DNA of 64,000 nucleotides, from contig BDDD01002232.1 in the NCBI GenBank assembly GCA_001972305.1, positions 110,690-174,689 on the forward strand, read 5' to 3'. The position numbers were made by a program, and so were the translations under genes. Positions 10,213 through 20,582 of this stretch are shown piece after piece (the stretch's first letter is position 1; each line of letters opens with the position of its first letter). The stretch comes from Cephalotus follicularis (taxonomy: Eukaryota; Streptophyta; Magnoliopsida; Oxalidales; Cephalotaceae). Under the pieces are notes generated by a model. It ran no database searches and was not told the DNA's origin. It saw nothing but the letters and a program-made list of their open reading frames with translations.

Positions 10213-11264
10213 TACAGACAAATTGCAAAATATGACTTTTTGGCATTTTGTGAGTAAAAATCTTCAATTTTGGACACATGGAAGGCCCATGATGAATGAT
10301 TTGAGATGTTATCAGATGATCTAACAAGTGTCATCACTTGGATTGGCTGATTTTGAGCACATGGGCTGCTAAGAGAGAGAGTTGAGTCATGAGAGTGAGG
10401 GAGAAGACTTGCCTCCCAAGTAACCATTCTATTTAATGACAAAGAAGGTTGAACTCAGTCATTTTGGCTGAGGATAGGAAGTGGTTTCTGCTGGGAATAA
10501 GTGGAGATTTCAGTAAAGCAAAGAGAGAAAGAAATTCTAAAGCAAGGTAAGGAAATTCTATACCCATTTTCTCCAAAGTATCCCCTGTTTTACTCCAGTT
10601 TTATAGCAGCTTGTTTTATTGATATCTTGCTCAATTATTGATGAATTTTTGAATGGTTGAATGTTATGGAAACTTTAGGATATCCTGTTTAACTGTTATG
10701 CCTTGCACATTTCAAGATTCTATCGATTTCTTGACGAAAATCCATGTTTTAAATTGCAGTTTGGGTACTATTTTATTCCTGGATTACATAGCAACTTCTT
10801 TAAATCACATCTTGCTCGTTTCTTGATGAAAAATTAAATGGTTGGATGTTTTGAAAACCTTAAGATGTCCTATTTAACTATTATGTTTTATGTATCTCAA
10901 AATCCTGTCGAATTCTTGATAAGAATCAATGTTTCATTTTACTACTCATGCCCTATTTTCATATGGAACTAGCCACTTTCAAAAATTCATAACGGGTTCA
11001 ATTCTAAACCAATTGTTATGATCTTGAGTTTTTTGAATTCATAAAGATGTCTACTTTAATGTTTATGTTTTAAGTTTTCTCTGAAAATGCTTATTTCTAT
11101 ATGCATTATCAGCTTTACCAAAGCTATGCAAAACTGTTTTATAAACTCATTTGAGTCAATTACTCAAATGAAGAGAAAGGTTTATGAATTGTGAAAGAAA
11201 TGTTATGAAATGATTTTTATGAATGCTTTGAGCTGATCACTCAAATTAAATGATGAATGAACCA

Positions 11265-11390
11265 CCCTTGGATTGCGATCCAAGGGGAATGGAGCGAGAT
11301 GCTCAATGTAATGGAGCGTAAAGTGCTCGCGGACATGCATGTGATGTAAGGATAGTAGTCGGGAAGTGCACAAAGTCCCAGTGAAGCGGT
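11265..11390 (+). other. Conserved hairpin cluster in Gy3 U5
   Basis: First stem CCCTTGGAT/ATCCAAGGG closes a TGCG loop (11265-11286). The second is GAGC/GCTC (11292-11304), the third GAGC/GCTC (11314-11327). The perfect palindrome ACATGCATGT follows (11333-11342), then a GGGA/TCCC stem. The 3' LTR copy starts at 22404. Gy7 has the same order of stems at 54940-55060 with different bases. Confidence 0.65.
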
Positions 11391-11988
11391 GTAAAGGGTT
11401 CATTTCGGTTTTTATGACTTTCATGTTTACGAAATGATCTAGTTATGATTTTAACTAGAAAAGTGTTATGTTTTATGAAATGTTTTAGTCATATATGTTG
11501 ACTAGAAAAAGTTACGATGAAATGTGTTTACAGTAAAAATACCTTACTGAGCTATTTTGAGCTCATTCCTTTCGATGTTTGTTTTCAAATAAAATGTTTT
11601 CAGGAAAGGATTAAGAGGAGAATGTGAGCTTAGAGGGAGCTCTTAAGAAGGAGTTTTTGTGAAAGAAAGGATATGCAATAATGTTTGCATAAATGTTTTG
11701 ATATGTAATAAGAACGAAGTTTTTCCCCTGTATTATATGTTTATGTAGAAGGATGATCCTGTGCGAATTTATAACAATGCTATGGTTATGACATCTTTAT
11801 ATAAGAGGATTATGTGTAAAGTTTGAATTTAAGATTATGTATGATGTTGCAAGACATGAGTTTATGATGTAATGTACTTTTAGAGAAGAGTACAAAAGGA
11901 TGTAACGTTTCACACCCAACGTAACGCAACCGATCCTCGGAGTTCGCTTTGAGCTATTAGTGAGCTCAGGTCAGGAACGTTACAAGAA

Positions 11989-12000
11989 TGGTGTCAGAGA
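11989..12000 (+). promoter_or_regulatory. Gy3 primer-binding site
   Basis: TGGTGTCAGAGA, four bases after the LTR, differs from the initiator tRNA-Met complement TGGTATCAGAG at one base (A to G). Confidence 0.85.
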
Positions 12001-12057
12001 GATAATTGTGATAAATATTGAGGATATGATTTGTGTATTTGATAACCTGTTTTTCAG

Positions 12058-12444
12058 ATGTCAACAACGAGCGAATCCAACTCCAATTCTAGTACAGGAT
12101 TCTCCCATTGTGGGTCATCAAAAACGGTACACTGGCGAGTACCAACCCTGATAGCTGAAAACCAACAATTGCGCGAACAAAAGGAAGAGTTAAGACAATT
12201 GGTAGCAAACAATAGAGAGCAATTCTATACACACATTTACCAGATGGAGGTAGAGTACCATCAATAGTTACAAAGGAAAGACGAAATCCTCAGAGAAATT
12301 AAATCTGGCCTTAGGGTACTTATGAGATACATTTCGGGACTTAATGGCATTGTGATGACTGGTGTTAGAGAGAACCTCAGTATGATGATAAGATGGATCC
12401 AGCAAGAATTACCTGACGATGACGTCCCTAGTGATGAGGACTAG
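12058..12444 (+). pseudogene. Extra ORF upstream of Gy3 gag (unknown product)
   Basis: A 128-codon frame between PBS and gag that I cannot assign to a known retrotransposon protein. It begins MSTTSESNSNSS with an HCGSS motif near residue 23. A Q/E-rich coiled-coil-prone segment follows (AENQQLREQKEELRQLV, about 37-53), then FYTHIYQME. Later come a basic-hydrophobic part (DEILREIKSGLRVLMRYI) and an acidic C-terminus (ELPDDDVPSDED). One TAG at codon 70 interrupts it. Gy7 encodes a clear homologue at 55805-56176 in the same place, and many differences between the two fall in third positions. A small leader protein with an RNA or regulatory role is possible. An acceptor-like CAG abuts the ATG. 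Confidence 0.7.
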
Positions 12445-12660
12445 GGTAACAATAAAGAAGATTTTGTAAAAATGTTTAAATGTGGACATGGGAAAATGTG
12501 ACATAAGTGTGAAATGAAGTGTAGGAAATGTATAAAGGTCTATGAGATAAATAAAGCTGTTAGTTCCTTGTATGATCTTGAGCATTAGAATTTAACTGCT
12601 TTACCTAGCATATGAGTAGAATTGCTTAAGATTAAGAACTAACCTATGGATGCTAACTAG

Positions 12661-15600
12661 ATGGCCGACGCGAGAAGAGGAAGAGGACAAAGAACAAACA
12701 GAAATGCACGAAACAACGAGGATGATAATTCGCTGAGCGCGATTTTAAACAGATTGGCTCAAGTTATTGCCGACAACAACGATAATAATCATCAAGAGCA
12801 TCCACCCTCAAGACCGACGCTAGAGCAGTTTGCGAGGCATAATCCAAAAATCTTTTCGGGAACAACCGATCCTTTGGAAGCGGAAGCATGGATCCAAGGG
12901 AACGAGAAGATTTTTAGAGCGTTGGATTGCACAGACCGATAGAAAGTAGAGTTTTCAATATACAGGTTAGATGGAGAGGCGGATCAATGGTGGTGTATGG
13001 TTGAGAGAACCAAGACGCGTCGAGAAAGAGAAGTGATGACATGGGAAGGATTCAAAGGAATATTCATGGACAAGTTCTTTCCACAAGCCATGAAAGATAA
13101 AATGGAGGAAGATTTTCTCCAACTGGAGCAAGGTGAGTCTGAAACAGTGGCTCAATATGAGGCAAATTTTGCAAGGATGTCCCGGTACGCAACTCATCTA
13201 GTGTCCACAGAAGACAGAAGGGCTACTAGATTTTCTCATGGTTTGAAGCCTTATATCCAAAGGCTGGTGATAGCACAAGACCTGCAGACGTACAACGCAG
13301 TTTTTAGGTGTGCATTGAGGATTGAAATTGATAGCAAAAGATATCAGCAAAAACGGACGGAGCAAGGACACGGGAAGAGGAAGGCTGGTGAATCCTCCGA
13401 TAACAGTAAGCATAAGAAAGTAAGGTTGGATGGAGGACAGGACTCAAAAATTTGTCAAGAATGTGGGAAAAGACACCGTGGGAAATGTTTGTATGGGACG
13501 AGAGTTTGTTACAAATATGGAAAGCAAGGACACCAAGCTAAAGAGTGTCAACAAGGACCAAACCAAGCACAGAATCAAAGGACGATCAGATGCTACAACT
13601 GTGGATAGGAAGGTCACATGTCCAAGCAATGCACCCAAACAAAGATGGGAGGGCAAGGAGGGAACGGAGCCCAGCAACAAAGAGCACCAGCAAGAACCTA
13701 TGCCATGACGGCTGAAGAGGTGGAAAATCCCAATGATGTGGTGACAGGTACTTTTCCCGTATGCTCTAAATCTGCATATGTATTGTTTGATACAGGAGTG
13801 ACGCATTCTTTTGTGTATTTATCTTTTGCACGATGTTTAAGTACCCCATCAAAATAATTGGAGATAGGTTTAGCTGTTGAAACCCCAAGTGGTAATACTT
13901 TGGTGGTTGATAAAGTACAGAAGTCTTGTGACCTAATATTATGTGATAAGATGATGCTAGTACACTTAGTACCTCTAGCAATCCTAAAGTTTGACGTCAT
14001 ACTAGGCATGGATTGGCTTTCGGCGAATCATGCTAGTGTTGACTGCTTTAAGAAGGAAGTTAGGTTTGCTATACCGAAACAACTTGAGTTTGTTTTCCGA
14101 AGCATGGGAGCCAGTGAACCCTTAAAAATCATATCGTCGATGCAAGCTAAGCGATTGTTGGAAAGAGGATGTGAAGGCTATCTTGCCTATGTGATGGATA
14201 CCGATAAAGAGAAGATCAAGATAGAAGAGTTACATGTTGTTAATGAGTTCACCGATGTTTTCCCTGAAGATTTACCGGGTATGCCACCGGATCGAGAAGT
14301 GGAGTTTACTATTGATGTGGTACTAGGAACAACTCCTATTTCAAAGAGCCCTTACCGCATGGCACCAGCTGAGCTGAAAGAATTGAAGGATCAACTACAA
14401 GAACTTTTGGATAAAGGATTTGTCCGACCGAGTGTATCACCATGGGGTGCACCAGTACTGTTTGTGAAAAACAAGGACGGGACAATGAGACTCTGCATTG
14501 ACTATCGAGAGTTGAATCAAGTCACCATCAAGAACAAGTACCCTCTACCAAGGATTGATGACTTGTTTGATCAACTCAAGAATGCTCGATACTTCTCGAT
14601 GATTGATCTTCGATCGGCCTACCATCAAGTGAAAGTCAAGAAACAAGATATATTGAAAACTACTTTTCGGACAAGATATGGACATTATGAGTTTTTGCTG
14701 ATGTCATTTGGATTGACAAACGCTCCAGCAGTATTTATGAGTTTGATGAACAACATATTCAGTGAATATTTGGATCAGTTTGTGATAGTCTTTATTGATG
14801 ACATCCTAGTATACGCAAAGAGTAGAGAGGAGCACGAGGAACATTTAACTCGTGTATTACAGATACTGCAGAAGGAGTAGCTCTATGCTAAGTTCAGCAA
14901 GTGCCAGTTCTAGATGGAAGAGGTATCCTTCTTGGGAGATGTGATCACACGGGCAGGTATATCGGTAGATCCCGCCAAGACGGAGGCAGTAAGAGAATGG
15001 CAGAGACCTACCTCAGTAACCGAGATACGGAGTTTTCTGGGACTGGTAGGCTATTATCGAAGGTTTGTTGAGAATTTCTCTCGTATTGTGAACCCACTCA
15101 CAAGGTTGACACAGAAAAATGTAAAGTTTGCGTGGTCTGACCAATGCGAGAAGAGTTTCTTGGAATTGAAAGAAAGACTGATGAATGACCCGATATTAGC
15201 ATTACCGACGGAATCAGAAAGTTTTGTGGTGTATAGTGATGCATCTCACAAAGGGCTTGGTTGCGTGCTGAAGCAACAAGGAAAAGTGATCGCCTATGCT
15301 TCCAGACAGCTTAAAGCACATGAACAGAATTATCCTACGCATGATTTGGAATTGGCCGCAGTTATTTTCGCGTTAAAGATTTGGAGACACTATCTATATG
15401 GAGCGAAGTGTGAAATCTTCATCGACCACAAAAGCCTCAAGTATATTTTCACCCAAAATGAGTTAAATATGAGGCAAAGGAGATGGTTAGAGCTTATCAA
15501 AGATTACGATTGCACCATTCAATACCATCCGGGTAAAGTGAATGTTGTGGCAGACGCCCTAAGTCGAAAAGGTACGGGGAACTTGGCTATGATGATCACT

Positions 15601-17002
15601 ACACAGGAAGAGTTGATAAGAGATTTCCAACGGATGAACTTGGAAGTGATAAGACAAGGAGAAGGGGCTTCCCTATTTCAAGTCATAGCACAACCTTCTC
15701 TAGTTGAGAGAATAAAGCAAAGTCAGTTTGAGGACTTGGAATTTAAGGAGATAGCAGAGGGAGTAAGGAATGGAAAAGTATCGCGCTTCAACTTGGGAGC
15801 CGACAACGTATCGAGATTCGATACAAGATTATGCATTCCAGCTACGATAGAATTGAAACAAGAACTAATGACGGAAGCACATAGTTCAAATTTCTCAGTA
15901 CACCCTGGAAGTACAAAGATGTATAGAGATTTGCGAGATCTCTATTGGTGGAATAATATGAAAAGAGAAATTGCAGACTTTGTGTCAAGATGTCTTGTTT
16001 GTCAACAAGTGAAAGCTGAGCATCAATTACCGAAAGGAACCTTACAGTCGCTTCCCATACCAGAATGGAAGTGGGAGCATATTGGTATGGACTTCGTGAC
16101 AGGACTGCCAAGGACCACTAAAGGGAATAATGCTATATGGGTGATTGTAGATCATTTAACAAAGTCGGCTCATTTTCCACTGATCAAAGACAGTCATTCA
16201 TTGAGTCAACTGGCAATGATTTATGAACAAGAGATCATCAGACTACATGGTGTACTAGTATTGATCGTTTTGGATCGAGATCCCCGTTTCACATCACGCT
16301 TTTGGAAGAGTCTATAGAATGCTTTGGGTACAAGGTTGAATTTCAGTAGGGCGTATCATCCGCAAATAGACGGGCAATCAGAACGGACTATACAAACATT
16401 GGAAGACATGTTACGTGCCTGTGTTATAGATTTCCAAGGGAATTGGGAACAGCATGTTACTCTGATCGAGTTTGCTTACAACAATAGTTTCCAAGCAAGC
16501 ATACAGATGGCACCTTTTGAAGCACTTTATGGACGAAGATGCAGAACGCCTATCTGTTGGGAAGAGGTTGGAGAACGGAAGTTATTGAGACCAGAAATGG
16601 TACAAGTAACTACCAAAAAAGTGAAGTTGATACGAAAACGCCTCTTGACGGCGCAAAGTAGACAGAAGAGCTACGAGGATAAAAGATGACGAGAACTACA
16701 GTTTGAAGTGGCAGATCACGTTTTTCTCAAGGTATCACCATGGAAAGGAGTAAGGCGGTTTTGCAAGAAGGGAAAGCTTAGTCCCTGATACATTGGACCA
16801 TATGAGATTTTGGAATGAATAGGAGAAGTTACGTATAGGCTTGCCTTGCCACCAAGTCTATCTCATGTACACAACGTATTCCATGTATCGCTACTGCGGA
16901 AATATATGGCCAACCCATCTCATATTCTAAGAGTTGAGCCTATTCAAGTGCATGAAGACTTATCGTACAATGAGCAACCAGTGGAGATCCTGGATTACAA
17001 GG
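12661..17002 (+). pseudogene. gag-pol: Gy3 gag-pol polyprotein (single frame with premature stops)
   Basis: The ATG at 12661 starts one frame that runs to the Si3 insertion without a frameshift. Gag has the capsid core (WIQGNEKIFRALDC, then VAQYEANFARMSRYATHL) and two knuckles. The first knuckle reads CYKYGKQGHQAKEC, with Y where the second C belongs. Protease has DTGVTHSF (about 13790) and ILGMDWLSA. Reverse transcriptase has [13 protein letters not shown] and the catalytic FIDD (about 14790). RNase H has [13 protein letters not shown]. Integrase has the HHCC finger ([22 protein letters not shown]) and a D-D-E core at [16 protein letters not shown] and SERTIQTLEDM. Stops lie at about 12940, 13606, 13855, 14878, 14911, 16315, 16687 and two more near 16787 and 16816. 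Most fit CAG/CAA/CGA to stop or TGG to TAG transitions. Confidence 0.92.
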
Positions 17003-17119
17003 TGTTGACTTTTTAGTCTCAATCATAAGTTTTAATGATTACAAATTTGCATTTAACATGTTTACATAATGTGCAAGATATTAGAAAGCTTCACATAAGG
17101 CAAAATATCAACTGCAAGC

Positions 17120-17660
17120 AAAAGACATAGACCTCTATTGCAAAAGACATAGACGCCTTTTATCCAGCAAAGTTACAGGCCACTTTTTGTGAAAGACATC
17201 GATCCCTTTCAACAAAGACATCGACGTCTTTAGTGCCCAAAGTTACAGGTCAAATTTTAGTGAAGACATCGATCCCTTTCAACAAAGACATCGACGTCTT
17301 TAGTGCCCAAAGTTACAGGTCAAATTTTAGTGAAGACATCGATCCTTACAAGCAAAGACATCGACGTCCGTACGAAAGACATCGATCCCTTTCCTAAGAC
17401 ATCGACGTCTTTCTAGACCAATCTGCCAAAGCCAGAAAAGACATCGACCAATGAAGAAGAAGTAGATGTGATGCTCATATATTCAAATGCCTGGAAAGAT
17501 TCCCAGCAAAGACATCGACGCCTATAAAAAGACATCAACGTCTTTTTAAATGATTGACACAGGAAACAAGGAACGGCTAGTTAACGCACTAACAACGGCT
17601 AGTAACAGTCAAAGACATCGACGCCTTTATGAAGACATCGACGTCTTTCTGCCAGCAGAG
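17120..17660. repeat. AAAGACATCGACGTCTTT dyad array in Si3 U3
   Basis: Fifteen units of AGACATCGAC, AGACATCGAT or AGACATAGAC type. The best is AAAGACATCGACGTCTTT, with inverted AAAGAC/GTCTTT arms around six bases. Within it a unit of about 70 bp (from about 17205) is directly duplicated, showing recent unit expansion. The array ends about 80 bp before the TATA box. Confidence 0.9.
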
Positions 17661-17739
17661 ACAAAAACAAAGTTTCATGAACACATTTTTATATCCAAAA
17701 TGCCCAAGACTTTTGCAACGGCTATAATCTGAAGAAATC

Positions 17740-17749
17740 TATATATAGA
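17740..17749 (+). promoter_or_regulatory. Si3 LTR TATA box
   Basis: CTATATATAG, the only strong TATA box after the array, about 540 bp before the LTR end. Si2 and Si4 have CTATAAATA and CTATAAAAGG at the equivalent place. Confidence 0.75.
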
Positions 17750-18285
17750 GGCCAAGAAACATGACTTAATAGATTTCTTGAACATCCAATCACAAAAGCT
17801 CATTTTTCATATCTACAAACAAAAGAGAAAGACATCAAGCTAGAGTTTTACACTTTCACATCCAAAGCTTGTAACTAAGCTATAACTTTCATATCCAACC
17901 TTCAAGAGGTTATTTGTAAACACAAACCAATCCTTTTATCATTCATTGTAAAAGAGGGGAGTGAACCCTTGTAAGGTGTTTGATTAATTTGCACCCGGAA
18001 CCCAAAATCAAGTGTAAGGTGGTTTGCTTTGATTTGCACCCGTAAGCCGAAAATCAAAGGTTGCTAGTGGTATCTAGTGGAATCTCAAGGGGTTCTTGAG
18101 AAAGTGGACGTAGGCACGGATTTTGCAAAACCACTATAAATCGTTTGCACACTCTCTATCCCTTATCTATTTATTTACAAGTGTTTTATTTGTTCTTATG
18201 ATTGTTTAGCTTCACAGTATTAATTTTTTAATTTCGCAAACAAATTAATTTGTAGTTTAAGGTTGCCATACACATTCCCAACAAG

Positions 18286-18297
18286 TGGTATCAGAGA
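18286..18297 (+). promoter_or_regulatory. Si3 primer-binding site
   Basis: TGGTATCAGAGA, two bases after the LTR end, complements the 3' end of initiator tRNA-Met. Confidence 0.9.
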
Positions 18298-18338
18298 GGT
18301 TATCTCATAATTCTTAATTGTTAGAGGTATAAAGATCC

Positions 18339-20009
18339 ATGGCAAACCAAATGAATCTAAACATAGGATTAGAAGGTTCCTCCATTACTAGAGCTCCGTT
18401 CTTTGACGGAAATAACTATAGCTTTTGGAAGACTAGGATGACCATTTTTCTACAATCCCTAGACTATCAATTATGGCATATTATTGTAAATGGTCCTAGG
18501 ATTCCCACAAGAACTATAGAAGGAGTAGTCTCTCCTAAACCCGAAAATGAATATAATGATAATGACTTTAGGATGCTCCAATTAAATTCTAAAGCTAAAC
18601 ATGTTTTAATTTGTGCCGTTGGCCCGAATGAATTTAATCGGATATCCTCTTGTGATTCGGCAAAAGAAATGTGGGACTTGCTAGAAGTTACCTATGAAGG
18701 AACTAATCAAGTAAAGGAATAAAAAATTAGTATGCTTGTACATGAGTATGAATTGTTCATAATGCATGATCATGAGAGTATTAGTGATATGTTTACTCGC
18801 TTTACTACCATTATTAATTCTCTTAAGAATCTTGGCAAATCCTATCCTAATCAAGAACTTGTAAGGAAAATCTTAAGGTGTTTACCAAAGAGTTGGACGC
18901 CTAAGGTGACGGTCATAGAGGAGGCTAAAGATCTCTCCACTCTCCCACTCGAACAACTCCTTGGTTCCTTTATGACACATGAGACAACAATGAAGAATCA
19001 TGAGAATGTGGAAGTCAAGAAGAAGAAATCAATCACTTTTAAAGCTTCAAAGGAAGATAGTGAAAGTGATGAAGATGGAGATGTAGCACTTATAACTTCC
19101 CAATTCAAACGGTTTCTCAAAAATCAAAAAGGGAAAAAGACTTTCAAAAAGAATTTCCCTCAAGATGAAGAGTCAAGCAAAAGGGAAGAACCAACATGCT
19201 ACGAATGCAAAAAGCCCGGCCACTTCAAAAACGAGTGTCCAAATCTTAAAAAGAAAGAGCAATTCAAGAAAAAGAATGAATACTTCAAGAAGAAGAAAGC
19301 GATGGTAGCCACATGGTCGGATAGCGATCCCTCAAGCTCCGAAGAGGAAAGCGATGAAGAAGCTGCACACATTGCCTTCATGTCAATTGAGGATGAGGAA
19401 GAAAATGAGGTAAATTTTACCTTTGATGAATTGCAAAATGCCTATGAGAAATTATATGTTGAATATGAAAATATTTGTTTGAAAAATAAGACTCTAAAGA
19501 AAAATGATATGTCCACGTCTAAAGAAATTGATAATTTAAAGAGTGAGAATAGCAAGGATTTGAATGAAATTGAATCTCTAAAAGGAAAGAATAGCTTTTA
19601 TATGAATGAGATTGAAATTTTAAATGTTTCTTCAAAATTATCAATCGATTCAATAGAAGAAAATGAAAAACTGAAAATTGAGATTGATGCCTTGAAGAAA
19701 TCTTTTTCTACCTTTTCAAATAGTAGTGCTAAATTGGATAACTTATTAGGTTTACAAAGATGTGTTTTTGACAAAGCCGGTCTCGGCTATGAACAAATGA
19801 AAAATGTCAAACACTTTAACAATTTCTTTGTTAAGAAAGTGGAGCCTCAAGTTTGTTGCAATTATTGTGGTAGAATAGGACATATATCTACTTCTTGCAT
19901 GTTTAGAAATAAGCTTTGCTATAGAAAAACTAGAAAGATTTGGGTTCCTAAAGGAACTATTGTAACTAACTTGAAAGGACCCAAGTTCAAATGGGTATCA
20001 AAAGCTTAA
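18339..20009 (+). pseudogene. gag: Si3 gag (Sirevirus type), one stop
   Basis: About 556 codons. The N-terminal copia gag domain has FFDGNNYSFWKTRM and FLQSLDYQLWHI. One in-frame TAA (18720-18722) follows VKE, and the frame resumes at MLVHEYELF. Then come the first zinc knuckle CYECKKPGHFKNEC (about residue 286), a K- and E-rich region, a long coiled-coil-prone part (about residues 360-470), a second knuckle CCNYCGRIGHISTSC (about residue 505) and a basic tail ending FKWVSKA. Sirevirus gags are characteristically long with such coiled coils. Gag would form the particle. Pol would have to come from an autonomous relative. Confidence 0.9.
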
Positions 20010-20582
20010 AACTTTGTTTTGTAGGTGTACTTGAAGTCAAGCTCAATATGTTCAAGTACATAACTTGGGGAGAAAGCCCTAGTTGAGGGGGAGGTATTGA
20101 TATAAGTTGATAATAATATTGCTGCTTTTAATCTTTTATTTAGTATCATTTTATCCAAATTGGTATCTCTCAATTTTTTTTGAAGATATGATATTGATTT
20201 TTTGCTTCAATGGATTTTAATTCAAGTGGTATCCCTTTAAAATTGTTTAAATTGGTGTAAATTCCTTGAAATTATCTTTTTGATGCTAACAAAAAGGGGG
20301 AGAATGCTTAATGCTTAAGGAAAAACTGATAGCTTATGCTTAGGGGGAGCTAGATATGAAAATATGCTATTAATGATGAATATGTTAAGGGGGAGTTTAT
20401 GGTAAAAGGGAAGCTAGATAAGATTTACTTGCATAAATCGTTACTTTGAAAAATGAAAATTAGATATCATATTTAGGGGGAGTATATATAAAGTTTTTAT
20501 GTTGGTATCTAAAAGAAAATCTTTTTGCTTTGAAATGTCATATATTTTTCCATAATGAAGCAAATTTTTGTAATCATCTTTG
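20010..20582 (+). other. Si3 3' UTR with repeated polypurine tracts
   Basis: Directly after the gag stop. GGGGGAG-type runs occur at about 20088, 20297, 20343, 20391 and 20476. The final tract next to the LTR is missing because the 3' LTR is truncated. Aligns with the Si2 3' UTR. Confidence 0.8.

Larger units (their letters stand above)
9713..11984 (+). repeat. Gy3 5' LTR (2272 bp)
   Basis: TGTAATGACCC...AACGTTACA. In order it has a G-rich block (9808-9905), a dyad array (9950-10212), a weak TATA-like TCTATTTAATG (about 10428-10438), a splice-donor-like GCAAG|GTAAGG (10542-10552), degenerate tandem repeats of about 185 bp (10583-11105), a hairpin cluster (11265-11390) and the LTR end. No coding sequence. 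Confidence 0.93.
10547..12057 (+). other. Putative leader intron of Gy3 containing U5 and PBS
   Basis: Donor GCAAG|GTAAGG at 10546/10547. The acceptor CTGTTTTTCAG ends at 12057, directly before the ATG of the leader ORF. The interior is T-rich with many ATGs, as in plant introns. If spliced, the mRNA would lose the hairpin cluster, LTR end and PBS. Inferred from sequence; RNA evidence is needed. Confidence 0.5.
17003..18283 (+). repeat. Si3 5' LTR (1281 bp)
   Basis: TGTTGACTTTTTAGTCTC...CATTCCCAACA. A dyad array fills 17120-17660 and a TATA box lies at 17740-17749. The 3' part shares with Si2, in opposite orientation, the block of the type TTTGCACCCGGAACCCAAAA. Confidence 0.93.

Noticed and set aside
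11985..12010. tRNA-like TGGTATCAGAG words as tRNA genes
   Set aside because: Only the 11-12 bases complementary to a tRNA 3' end are present at LTR borders. No cloverleaf is formed, so they are primer-binding sites.
12661..17002. In-frame TAG and TGA in Gy3 gag-pol as programmed readthrough or recoding
   Set aside because: They are scattered inside conserved domains, of all three stop types, and at different sites in related elements. Mutation is the simpler reading.
17120..17660. CRISPR-like regular repeats
   Set aside because: The units are degenerate, 10-18 bp, unevenly spaced and inside an LTR upstream of a TATA box in plant DNA. There are no cas genes and no unique spacers of constant length.
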